Shown here: positions 41,899 through 50,526 of the stretch, one piece after another
How positions within the stretch are numbered: position 1 is the first letter of the stretch
Layout of the letters: every line of letters begins with the position of its first letter
From: Ruminococcus sp.
GTDB lineage: Bacteria > Bacillota > Clostridia > Oscillospirales > Ruminococcaceae
Reading direction: 5' to 3'
DNA length: 51,637 nucleotides
Assembly (NCBI RefSeq): GCF_016287535.1
Contig: NZ_JAEFAJ010000022.1
Location: forward strand, 1-51,637
The notes under the pieces: generated by a model
What the model was told of the DNA's origin: nothing
What the model saw: the letters and a program-made list of their open reading frames with translations, nothing else
Database searches by the model: none
Translations under genes and position numbers: made by a program

Positions 41899-43374
41899 TT
41901 ATCTGTATTTCCCGTATTTTTTTCTGAATCCCGCTTTATCTTCGTACATATCCTTTTCTGTGCGCTTGAAAACAAGGGCTGCAGATGTGTCAAAGGAAGC
42001 GTTTTCTGACATTCCCACAGCAGCGGAATATCTGAACCACTGATCCAGTTCAGTCTGATTGTATTTTTTGTCAAATTCATTCCTGAGATGTTCCACGATG
42101 GTCTGCCTGTCTTTAAAGTCCTGACCCTGCAGAACAACTATAAATTCGTCTCCGCCTATCCTGTAGACGGGAGAGTGCTTGAAGGCGTCGCATACCATAC
42201 GGCAGCAGCCTCTGATGTACTGGTCTCCTGCTCGGTGTCCGTACTTGTCGTTTATTTCCTTCAGGTTGTTCATATCGACCATGACCAGTGCAAATGAGAT
42301 ATCTCCCTGGGAGATAGCATAGTTGAGTTCATTTATCTTTTTTTCATAAGCTGACTTGCTGCTTACGCCAGTCAGCGTATCTTTCTGATTTTCCTGACTC
42401 AGCCTTCCTATCTGCTGTTCTTTTGCTTTGATGTCACGCTCTGCCCTGAGCTTGTCAGCCTGCAACTCGGAAAGGTCATTAAGGTGGTCTATGATATTAG
42501 TCTGTATTGCGCGTATTCCATGATAGAGTTCGCCTATACCGTCACGGCTCTTTATATCAAGCTCCATGACGCCCGCGTCCTTGTAGCTTGTATTCTCTGA
42601 TGGCCTGAATTTTTTCATTTCAGCGGTGATCGCGTTTATCGGGCCGATGTATACCTTTTTTATTATCATTGCTGTCAGTGTCTGCATAAGCAGGGCGAAC
42701 AGCAGTGAGCCTATTAAAAGATACACAAGGAAATGACGCCTTGTCTCCATGGCGTCGTCCATGCTGAACTCGCAGCCTGTTACGCATACGCATCTGCCGT
42801 CGGAAGCGTATACGGGACTGAATGCGGAACAGACCCAGCCATGACTGCTGCGGAAGATCACAGGCTCATCGGTATCAGATCCGCTGAGTTCATTTTCACG
42901 CGGTTCATAGCAGCCTGTCCGGAAAAGCGGCTCTTCCGGAGCATTCACAAGGTACATATCATTCTGAGCGCCGCTGCTTTCCTGAGCCATAATACAGAGT
43001 GACTTTATATCTCCCATGTTTCCGAGGCAGAGCGCTATGGATTCCTGAGTCCGTATGAAGCCGTCCCACAGATCCTTTTCTTTAAGGAAGCCGCTGATGA
43101 GCTCTTCGTTGTTTTCTTCCTCGGCTCTGCTGCGGAGCGCCTGATACTCCTCTGAAACGGCAGCTTCCTGCAGCTTCTCAAGATAGTCGCCGTCTGCCAG
43201 TGATGATAAGTTGCCGGCGGTATCCGACGCGCACCGTTTGTAATACTTATCGGCCTGACTGTTGCTCGCGTAAAAGGCTAATGCTGATACGCCGGCAGCC
43301 ATAAGGAGAGCAGAAAGGAAAACGAAGCTATATATTTTGAATCTTATGGAGAAAAAGCTCTTTTTCCGTTTCAT
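41899..43374 (-). CDS. Membrane diguanylate cyclase with extracellular sensor
   Basis: 491 residues. Membrane helices at about 14-34 and 216-240 bracket an outside domain of ~180 residues (Cache-like size; contains several Cys). Next come a HAMP-like stretch, a coiled coil (about 295-330) and a GGDEF domain with DTLTGVSSKSAYE and intact RIGGDEF; no RxxD site. It senses an unknown external signal and makes c-di-GMP. AGGAGG precedes the ATG. Confidence 0.9.
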   Translation of the reverse strand: MKRKKSFFSIRFKIYSFVFLSALLMAAGVSALAFYASNSQADKYYKRCASDTAGNLSSLADGDYLEKLQEAAVSEEYQALRSRAEEENNEELISGFLKEKDLWDGFIRTQESIALCLGNMGDIKSLCIMAQESSGAQNDMYLVNAPEEPLFRTGCYEPRENELSGSDTDEPVIFRSSHGWVCSAFSPVYASDGRCVCVTGCEFSMDDAMETRRHFLVYLLIGSLLFALLMQTLTAMIIKKVYIGPINAITAEMKKFRPSENTSYKDAGVMELDIKSRDGIGELYHGIRAIQTNIIDHLNDLSELQADKLRAERDIKAKEQQIGRLSQENQKDTLTGVSSKSAYEKKINELNYAISQGDISFALVMVDMNNLKEINDKYGHRAGDQYIRGCCRMVCDAFKHSPVYRIGGDEFIVVLQGQDFKDRQTIVEHLRNEFDKKYNQTELDQWFRYSAAVGMSENASFDTSAALVFKRTEKDMYEDKAGFRKKYGKYR

Positions 43375-43427
43375 TATATCCTCCTTTCCCGAATCAGCAC
43401 ATACAACCCCAATTTAATACTATCCCT

Positions 43428-43456
43428 ATTATACATTATTAAATTATAAATAGCAA
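43428..43456 (-). promoter_or_regulatory. Promoter of the two-gene c-di-GMP operon
   Basis: Minus strand TTGCTA (43451-43456), 17 bases, TATAAT (43428-43433). Confidence 0.75.
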
Positions 43457-43539
43457 TAGGTAAAATGTAAAAAAGAATCAACATGCTGCGCTGTCCAGTA
43501 GGCAGACTTAGCTGATTTTCTGCTGATTTTCTCAAAACA

Positions 43540-43560
43540 GTTATAGGTTCAACCTATAAC
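43540..43560 (+). promoter_or_regulatory. LysR-type regulator box upstream of metY
   Basis: Perfect inverted repeat GTTATAGGTT-C-AACCTATAAC containing T-N11-A. Its centre (43550) is about 66 bases before the expected start, the classical LTTR recognition-site position. It resembles the TATAGTT/AACTATA type of box used by methionine/cysteine LTTRs in Firmicutes. Confidence 0.65.
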
Positions 43561-43580
43561 TGGTAATGGGAATTATGGAT

Positions 43581-43609
43581 TTGACAAATATACTAAGCCG
43601 ATATATAAT
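43581..43609 (+). promoter_or_regulatory. Promoter of metY
   Basis: TTGACA (43581-43586), 17 bases, TATAAT (43604-43609). Start near 43616. The stretch 43457-43539 holds nothing else I recognise. Confidence 0.85.
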
Positions 43610-43640
43610 ATAGACATACCAAACGGAAGGAGATGCTGTT

Positions 43641-43715
43641 ATGATAAAACCGAATATACTATACTGTCTCCGCTGCATTTCTGAAGGCACAGAACGAATG
43701 TGCAGACAGGGCTGA
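43641..43715 (+). CDS. 24-residue cysteine-containing leader ORF upstream of metY
   Basis: ATG 43641 to TGA 43713-43715, with GGAAGGAG eight bases upstream, one of the best ribosome sites in the area. It encodes Cys at positions 9, 12 and 21 (YCLRC, then MCRQ). It lies between the metY promoter and metY. Three Cys in 24 codons in the leader of a sulfur-assimilation gene suggests cysteine-responsive attenuation or coupling. No clear terminator lies between it and metY, so the mechanism is open. Confidence 0.6.
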   Translation: MIKPNILYCLRCISEGTERMCRQG

Positions 43716-43773
43716 TAAACAAATGATATTAACGAGTATTTGAATATAAAGATTTTTTCAGGAGGAATTTACA

Positions 43774-45063
43774 ATGGCAAACAATAGATTACATTTTGAG
43801 ACTTTACAGCTTCATGTCGGACAGGAGCAGGCAGACCCCACCACTGACGCAAGAGCAGTACCCATTTATGCGACTACATCCTACGTCTTTCATGACTCAC
43901 AGCACGCGGCAGACCGTTTCGGTCTGAAGGACGCTGGCAATATCTACGGCAGACTTACAAATACCACACAGGACGTTTTTGAAAAGCGCATAGCCGCTCT
44001 CGAAGGCGGTGTAGCTGCTCTCGCAACAGCTTCAGGCGCGGCTGCGATAACATATACCATACAGGCTCTTGCCAAGGCAGGAGAGAATATAGTTGCCTCA
44101 AAGACTATATACGGCGGTACATATAATCTTCTCGCGCATACTCTCCCGCTTTACGGCATTACTACAAAATTTGCGGACCCAGATGAAGAGGGAAGCTTTG
44201 AAGCGGCTATAGACGAGAATACAAAGGCTCTCTACATCGAAACTCTCGGAAATCCCAATTCCAACGCAATCGACATTGAAAAGATAGCAAAGATCGCACA
44301 CGCACACAATATCCCGCTCGTAGTTGACAATACTTTTGCAACTCCTTTCCTTGTGCGCCCTGTTGAGTACGGTGCGGATATCGTAGTTCATTCCGCGACC
44401 AAGTTCATAGGCGGCCACGGTACGGCTATCGGAGGCGTTATCGTTGACAGCGGCAATTATGACTGGGCGAAGTCGGGACGCTATCCGTGGATATCCGAGC
44501 CTAATCCCAGCTACCACGGTGTGAGCTTTACCGCTGCGGCAGGCGCTGCTGCTTTCGTTACATATATCCGCGCCATACTTCTCCGTGATACCGGCGCTAC
44601 TCTCTCTCCCTTCCATGCTTTTATATTCCTGCAGGGACTTGAGACACTTTCGCTCCGCGTTGAGCGCCATACCTCAAACGCAAAGAGTATAGTTGAATAC
44701 CTCTCAAAGCATCCGCAGGTGGAAGCTGTGCATCACCCCTCACTCAGCAGCGAGCCGAGCCATGAGGTGTACAAAAAGTATTTTCCCAACGGCGGCGGCA
44801 GCATTTTCACGTTCGATATAAAGGGTACTGAGGACGACGCAAAGAAGTTCATAGACAACCTTGCGATCTTCTCACTCCTCGCAAATGTCGCTGACGTAAA
44901 GTCACTGGTAATTCATCCTGCTTCAACGACTCATTCTCAGCTTACCGAAGCCGAACTCGCAGAGCAGGGCATCAAGCCAACGACTATACGTCTGTCAATA
45001 GGCACAGAGCATATCGATGACCTTATCAAAGCCCTCGACGACGCATTTGCGGCAATAAAATAA
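43774..45063 (+). CDS. metY: O-acetylhomoserine sulfhydrylase (aminocarboxypropyltransferase)
   Basis: 429 residues of the Cys/Met-metabolism PLP enzymes; the length and the inserted segment after the active site fit MetY rather than the ~380-residue cystathionine synthases or lyases. PLP-binding Lys210 is in HSATKFIGGHGTAIGG. The start FETLQLHVGQEQADPTTDARAVPIY and the end TTHSQLTEAELAEQGIKPTTIRLSIG are family marks. It forms homocysteine from O-acetylhomoserine and sulfide in the cytoplasm. AGGAGG precedes the ATG. Confidence 0.94.
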   Translation: MANNRLHFETLQLHVGQEQADPTTDARAVPIYATTSYVFHDSQHAADRFGLKDAGNIYGRLTNTTQDVFEKRIAALEGGVAALATASGAAAITYTIQALAKAGENIVASKTIYGGTYNLLAHTLPLYGITTKFADPDEEGSFEAAIDENTKALYIETLGNPNSNAIDIEKIAKIAHAHNIPLVVDNTFATPFLVRPVEYGADIVVHSATKFIGGHGTAIGGVIVDSGNYDWAKSGRYPWISEPNPSYHGVSFTAAAGAAAFVTYIRAILLRDTGATLSPFHAFIFLQGLETLSLRVERHTSNAKSIVEYLSKHPQVEAVHHPSLSSEPSHEVYKKYFPNGGGSIFTFDIKGTEDDAKKFIDNLAIFSLLANVADVKSLVIHPASTTHSQLTEAELAEQGIKPTTIRLSIGTEHIDDLIKALDDAFAAIK

Positions 45064-45069
45064 CATTAT

Positions 45070-45097
45070 AAGGCGGCTGGATAAAGCCGCCTTTTTC
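45070..45097 (+). terminator. Terminator of metY
   Basis: AAGGCGGCT pairs with AGCCGCCTT, followed by TTTC. Confidence 0.87.
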
Positions 45098-45137
45098 ATC
45101 TGTATCAGCAGCGTATAAGCTGCTGTTCTTTTTTTCA

Positions 45138-45166
45138 TTGACATAAACCGAAAAAAGTTGTAAAAT
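45138..45166 (+). promoter_or_regulatory. Promoter of the CapA-like gene
   Basis: TTGACA (45138-45143), 17 bases, TAAAAT (45161-45166). Confidence 0.75.
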
Positions 45167-45267
45167 GATATTGTTTTCTGAAATCAGGATCAGGCAGAGT
45201 CGTTGGTTGTCTTTTGGCGGCAGATATGGAACGGCTTTTTACAAAACAGTTTTTAGGAGGATTATTT

Positions 45268-46563
45268 ATGCTTAAAATATCTGGATGCGGTGATATCCTT
45301 ATCGCCGGTCACCTTCCGGAAGGAAAATACAAGGGCTTTGAAGAAATGAGGGATTTCCTCATGTCTCACGATGTGAGATTCGGAAATCTTGAGACCACAG
45401 TACACAGAAACGAGGGATATCCTTCACTGTTTCCCGGCGGCGGATACGCAATGGCAGATCCGGACGTTCTTGATGATGTGAGGGAGTATGGTTTCAATCT
45501 TCTGAGCATAGCCAATAATCATTCTCTTGATTATTCCCATAAGGGTCTCGAAGCAACGATAGGTTATCTTAAAGAAAAAAGATTCGCTTTCGCAGGCGCA
45601 GGCATGAATCTTGCGGAGGCATCGGCGCCGTGCTATATCGAGACGAGAAACGGAAGAGCCGCGCTGATAGCTGTTACGAGCAGCTTTCATGATTCTGACG
45701 CCGCAGGAAGTCAGAGCGTGGATATGAACGGCAGACCGGGCGTCAATCCGCTCAGGCATACGGAGGTGCTTCAGGTAACTCCGGAGCTTATGGCCGCTGT
45801 TCAGCAGATCGCGGCGGGTACGGGTATAAACGAATACAGAGACCTTGGCGCAAAAAACGGTTATGTCATGCAGAACAGGAATGTCAAGCTGAGAGATGTT
45901 CAGTTCACTGAGGGCGATGAGATAAAAAAGATATCAACCGCGGCAAAGCGCGATCTGGACAGAGTGGTATCACAGATAAATGAAGCACGCGCTCAGGCAG
46001 ACTGCGTTATAGTTTCTGTTCACGGACATCAGTTCAAGGGAACAGACAATTACCCTGATGATTTTATAGTTGAGTTCTGCCATGCTGTTGCTGACGCAGG
46101 CGCGGATATAGTGTTCTGTCACGGCGCTCACGTTATCAGGGGAATAGAAAAACGCGGCAGCGGTATTATCTTCTGGGGCCTCGGAGACTTTATCATGAAA
46201 AATGAACTCCAGACAAAGCTGCCGGCTGATTTTTACGAAAAGTATTCGATACCTTATGAGTATTACGACAATGTTGGCATGGCAATGAATATCAGGAGCA
46301 AGGACGGCACAGTTGGAATGTGCGCGAACAGCAAGGTGTGGGAGAGCTTTATCCCAAGTATAGAATTTGATATCGAAGAAAAGAAGGTAGTGTCCGTTAA
46401 GCTCTATCCGATATCACTGCATTTTGAACTGCCGAGAAGCAGAAGAGGCTGGCCGGAATTAGTTGACAATAAGGAGATATTCACTGAGCTTGAAGCTATC
46501 TCCGGCAATTTTGAAACACCTGTAAAAATAAGCGCTGAGAACGGCTACGGTCTGGTGCTCTGA
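45268..46563 (+). CDS. CapA-family metallophosphatase-like protein
   Basis: 431 residues. GDILIAGHLP, FGNLETTVHRNEG, SIANNHSLDYSHKGLEATIGYL, SVHGHQFKGTDNYPDDF and VFCHGAHVIRGIE match the PGA_cap (CapA) metallophosphoesterase-like fold with its His/Asp/Asn metal ligands. AGGAGG lies before ATG 45268; an upstream ATG lacks a site. There is no signal peptide or membrane anchor, unlike CapA of Bacillus, and no capBC nearby. Thus poly-gamma-glutamate synthesis is unlikely; the substrate is unknown. It has its own promoter. Confidence 0.85.
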   Translation: MLKISGCGDILIAGHLPEGKYKGFEEMRDFLMSHDVRFGNLETTVHRNEGYPSLFPGGGYAMADPDVLDDVREYGFNLLSIANNHSLDYSHKGLEATIGYLKEKRFAFAGAGMNLAEASAPCYIETRNGRAALIAVTSSFHDSDAAGSQSVDMNGRPGVNPLRHTEVLQVTPELMAAVQQIAAGTGINEYRDLGAKNGYVMQNRNVKLRDVQFTEGDEIKKISTAAKRDLDRVVSQINEARAQADCVIVSVHGHQFKGTDNYPDDFIVEFCHAVADAGADIVFCHGAHVIRGIEKRGSGIIFWGLGDFIMKNELQTKLPADFYEKYSIPYEYYDNVGMAMNIRSKDGTVGMCANSKVWESFIPSIEFDIEEKKVVSVKLYPISLHFELPRSRRGWPELVDNKEIFTELEAISGNFETPVKISAENGYGLVL

Positions 46564-46628
46564 TAATTGTTAATGTGTTAAATACATGAACTAAAAATTA
46601 CGGGATTGTAAATTTTCACACAGAAATA

Positions 46629-46657
46629 TTGTGGGATTTTTCAGTTTGTGATATAAT
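46629..46657 (+). promoter_or_regulatory. Promoter of the LRR-dockerin gene
   Basis: TTGTGG (46629-46634), 17 bases, TATAAT (46652-46657), about 45 bases before the ATG. Confidence 0.65.
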
Positions 46658-46702
46658 TGCTTTTAAGTCGAAAGACTAATGATATAAAAAGGAGAATAAA
46701 CT

Positions 46703-49700
46703 ATGAAAATCAAAAGAATCATCGCAGCTGTCACTGCTATTGTGCTCGTTGGGGGAGCGTATCCGGCGGCAGCAGGAACTGTCGTTACCTCCGCTGCGGA
46801 AACCGCAGCGATTACTGATGACGGGACTATCGAAAAGGACGGTATCCTGTATGAGATCAGCGACGGAAAAGCTACTATGAAAAGGATCAGTGACAGGACG
46901 CTTACGGATATCGTTATTCCTGACGATATCGACGGTATCCCAGTTGTTGGCTTCAACAGGACACAGTTCACAATGATGAGACAGATGAAGTCTGTCAAAT
47001 TAGGTGATAATATCACAGAGATACCGGCATATGGGTTTGAGGGCTTAACAGAGCTTGAGACCATTGAGCTCGGAAAGGGCATTGAGACTATCGGCGAATA
47101 TGCTTTCCGCAACTGCAGCAGCCTGAAAAATATCATCTTTAATGACGGACTTAAATTAATAAAACACTATGCTTTCGACGGATGCAGTTCACTTGTGTCT
47201 GTGGAACTCCCGGACAGTCTCGAAAAAATTGAGTATAATGCTTTTGAATACTGCGATAACCTTGAAAGCATAAAGCTCGGAAACGGTCTGGAATACCTTG
47301 ATGAGAACGTCTTTTACGGCTCCACAAAGCTGTCGGATATAAGCTTCGGCGAGAATCTCAAACACATCGGCTACGGAACATTCCATGACTACAGTATCTC
47401 ATCTCTGGTACTGCCGGAAAGCGTAGAGGAGCTTGAGGGCTGCCCGCTGGTTGGAAGACGTATGACTCCTGACGGCAAACCGATAACAGTGGTTATAACC
47501 AATCCTGATTGTGTGCTCCTGAAGCCTGAGTGGTGGAAGGGATATACTATCGTCTGCGCTAAGGATTCTGCTGTGGAGAAGTTCGCGATTGAAAACGAAC
47601 TGACATACATGAACATCGAAGAAACAGATACGGACGAAAATGATTACGTCTCGGAAGGGGACGGAGTATTGAAGTACGCGGAGACCGAAGGCGGTCTTAT
47701 GGTCATCGGTGTGGAAAAGCTGGGCAAGGACGGCTCCATAGACATACCTGATGAGGTGGACGGAGTGCCGGTCGTAAGCATTTACAACAGCATAATGGGC
47801 GAACTCCTCGTTAACGAAATGAAGTCGCTGAGGATTGGCAATAATATAAAGACTGTTCCGGCAGGTCTTTTCTCGAACTGCCGTGCCCTTGAAAGCGTTG
47901 AGTTAGGATATTCTGTTGAAACTGTCGAAAGCGGTGCGTTTTACAACTGCTCAGCCCTTGAAAAAGTTACATTCAATGATGGACTGAAAACCATCGGAAA
48001 CGCTGCGTTCTCACAGTGTGGTATCAAAAATGATCTGATTTTCCCTGATTCGCTTGAAGTGATAGAAGCAGGTGCTTTTATGCACGGCGGAGATTTTAGC
48101 CGTGTAGTTACGGGAGACAACCTGATATCTATCGGAAATGCCGCTTTTTCAGGCAATACTTCGCTTATCAGTGCGGAACTGAACGAAGGACTGACAGAGC
48201 TCGGAGAGTCGGCTTTTGAAAACTGCTATCTTCTCGGAAGAGTAAATATTCCTTCAACTCTTACAAGCATTGAGAAAAAAACATTTTATAATACTGTTAT
48301 TGAAAAACTTGACCTGGGCAAAAACATAAAGTCAGTGGGCGAAAATGCATATCATTCGCTTTACAGTGAGGACGGCGAGGAAAGAGTAATAGAGGCTGCA
48401 AACGGTCTTCCTGAGGTAACTATACCAGCAAAACCTGAGAGCGTTGTTATCTATGTTCGTAATGCGGAATGTGAGATCGGCAAGGACGCTTTTACCGGAG
48501 GCTTTGACGCGATCTACGGATACAGGTATTCAAATTCCGAGGAATACTGCAACAGCCTTGAAGACAAGGAATTCCTCTGCTTCGGGTACGTTATTGACGG
48601 AAATAGCAATGGCTACTCGGAAATAATGACTTTATTTGAAAATGACGACAACATTTGCATACGTGATATATATGCTGATAGAGTTAAAGGCGATACTCTT
48701 ATTATCCCTGCTGAGATAGTTGGAAAAACGGTCACAATAGAAGAGGGATTCCGTGTTTACGCTGATAAAGGCACACCAAATATAAAGAATCTTATAGTTG
48801 AAGCGGATATCAAGGACTTTATGTGGGGATCTTTTCAAGAATTATCTGCACTTGAAAATGTTGAGATCGGCGAAGGACTTGTGACATTGGATTACCATCA
48901 ATTTTCAGGTTGCAAGAGCCTGAAGTCAGTCAAGTTGCCTGACAGCCTTGAAACAATAGGATATGGGGCGTTTGGAGGATGCATTAATCTTAGCGACATA
49001 CAATTCGGAAATGGACTTAAAACCATAGGAGAAGATGCTTTTGCAAGGTGTAACTCTTTGACTGAGTTGACATTTCCGGACAGCCTTGAAATAATAGATA
49101 AATCAGCGTTTAGTGAATGTGTAAATCTTAAAGAGGTAAAATGCGGAGCAAGCTTAAAGACTATCGGAAAGTATGCCTTTATGGAGTGCTATAATCTTAA
49201 AAAAGTGACATTGAACGAAGGGCTTGAAAGTATCAGAGAAATAGTATTTATGGATTGCTATTTACTTGAAGAGATAAATATACCCAATACTGTTAAAAAG
49301 ATAGAAACAGGTACTTTTGCCGATACAAGCATAAGAAAACTTGTGCTGCCTGAAAGTGTTGAGTATGTTGCAGACAATGCATTTTATTATATTCCGAATA
49401 AACAAACCGATAAAGAAGAAAAAATTTATGTTTACAATGGTAAAACGTGGCCATGGGAAGATGAACAGACTATTATTATCCCTAAATATGAAGGAGAAGT
49501 AAGCATAACTATCCTCAATCCCGAATGTGAATTCAGTACATCATCATTTTTGGGTGATATTGATAAAGTATATGGCTATTGGAACTCAACTGCCTCAGAG
49601 ATGTACGGGGAGAGATATGACAGATTTGTATTTGAATCTATCGGAGAATATAATAAAAAGAAAAAGGAATATCTTGCGGGAGACGCAAACTGTGACGGTA

Positions 49701-49903
49701 CTGTAGACCTTGCGGACGCTGTTATCATAATGCAGTCACTGGCAAATCCTGACAAATACGGTCTCAACGGCACCGACGAGAGACATATCACCGAGCAGGG
49801 CATTGAAAACGGTGATGTTGATAAGAGCATTGCCGGTCTGACTTCCAACGACGCGCTGAGGATACAGGAATTCCTGCTCGGCAAGGACGTCAGCCTTGGC
49901 TGA
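46703..49903 (+). CDS. Secreted leucine-rich-repeat (LRR_5/BspA-like) protein with dockerin
   Basis: 1066 residues. Signal peptide to about 31 (IIAAVTAIVLVGGAYPAAAG). Three blocks of ~23-residue LRR_5 repeats of the form LExIELGxGIETIGEYAFRNC lie at about 60-310, 335-640 and 660-960, each opened by a strand like IVIPDDIDGIPVVGF. The C-terminus (about 990-1062) is a dockerin (GDANCDGTVDLADA...SLANPDKYGLNG). It should be a scaffold-bound binding or adhesion protein with no enzyme motif. GGAG precedes the ATG. The last LRR block is visibly richer in A/T than the first two. Confidence 0.9.
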   Translation: MKIKRIIAAVTAIVLVGGAYPAAAGTVVTSAAETAAITDDGTIEKDGILYEISDGKATMKRISDRTLTDIVIPDDIDGIPVVGFNRTQFTMMRQMKSVKLGDNITEIPAYGFEGLTELETIELGKGIETIGEYAFRNCSSLKNIIFNDGLKLIKHYAFDGCSSLVSVELPDSLEKIEYNAFEYCDNLESIKLGNGLEYLDENVFYGSTKLSDISFGENLKHIGYGTFHDYSISSLVLPESVEELEGCPLVGRRMTPDGKPITVVITNPDCVLLKPEWWKGYTIVCAKDSAVEKFAIENELTYMNIEETDTDENDYVSEGDGVLKYAETEGGLMVIGVEKLGKDGSIDIPDEVDGVPVVSIYNSIMGELLVNEMKSLRIGNNIKTVPAGLFSNCRALESVELGYSVETVESGAFYNCSALEKVTFNDGLKTIGNAAFSQCGIKNDLIFPDSLEVIEAGAFMHGGDFSRVVTGDNLISIGNAAFSGNTSLISAELNEGLTELGESAFENCYLLGRVNIPSTLTSIEKKTFYNTVIEKLDLGKNIKSVGENAYHSLYSEDGEERVIEAANGLPEVTIPAKPESVVIYVRNAECEIGKDAFTGGFDAIYGYRYSNSEEYCNSLEDKEFLCFGYVIDGNSNGYSEIMTLFENDDNICIRDIYADRVKGDTLIIPAEIVGKTVTIEEGFRVYADKGTPNIKNLIVEADIKDFMWGSFQELSALENVEIGEGLVTLDYHQFSGCKSLKSVKLPDSLETIGYGAFGGCINLSDIQFGNGLKTIGEDAFARCNSLTELTFPDSLEIIDKSAFSECVNLKEVKCGASLKTIGKYAFMECYNLKKVTLNEGLESIREIVFMDCYLLEEINIPNTVKKIETGTFADTSIRKLVLPESVEYVADNAFYYIPNKQTDKEEKIYVYNGKTWPWEDEQTIIIPKYEGEVSITILNPECEFSTSSFLGDIDKVYGYWNSTASEMYGERYDRFVFESIGEYNKKKKEYLAGDANCDGTVDLADAVIIMQSLANPDKYGLNGTDERHITEQGIENGDVDKSIAGLTSNDALRIQEFLLGKDVSLG

Positions 49904-49951
49904 TATGACGCTGATCGGCGAAATACAGGATTTTACTTAACAAATAAGCTG

Positions 49952-49990
49952 ATAACCGAACACGGGAAAGACGTGTTCGGTTATTTTTTG
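49952..49990 (+). terminator. Terminator of the LRR-dockerin gene
   Basis: ATAACCGAACACG pairs with CGTGTTCGGTTAT around a 7-base loop, followed by TTTTTT. Confidence 0.92.
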
Positions 49991-50526
49991 CGCTGAAAAA
50001 ACCTGAATCATTTTATGCTGTACCGCTTCTTGCTGTTAAAGCGGTCGGAATATTTATACATTTTGTGTAAAATGCACAAAAAAGTTATCCAAAAAGTAAT
50101 CAGTAAAAAAACTTATTCATTCTGTATTTTAAAGGTAAAGCAATAAATGATTATATTTTCCGCAGCCTTTAAAGTGAAATTGCAAAAAGATGATTTTTAC
50201 AGTTTTTGCCCGAAATATCGTAGCACAATTGTGCTATAATGTTCATAATGTTATATTTTAAATTAAACTGGAAAAATAGCGGATAAAATTAATATATGGC
50301 ATAATGCGCAAAAAATACGAGCTGAAATGTGCAAAAAATGTGAACTGCGAATATGGTAAATGATTGTTAGCAAGAATTGACTTGAATAGTTCACAGAAAT
50401 GTAATAAAATGAAATCAAGTACCAAGGAAGAGGAGGGACACAAAGGCATACCTTGCTTTTGCGCTTTTTCTTGGTCGAGAAGGATCTTAAAACAATAAAC
50501 TTTTTAGAAAGTGAGGAATGATCAAA
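49991..50526 (+). promoter_or_regulatory. Long AT-rich upstream region of the GH11 xylanase
   Basis: No gene. A 16-base perfect palindrome TAGCACAATTGTGCTA (50221-50236) overlaps a TATAAT (50235-50240), without a good -35. A second candidate start is TTGACT near 50379 with TAATAAAAT about 19 bases on. Nearer the gene (about 50421-50495) ACCAAG and CTTGGT can pair around AAGGCATACCTT. Which promoter is used is unclear; the leader could be 100-280 bases. Confidence 0.45.
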
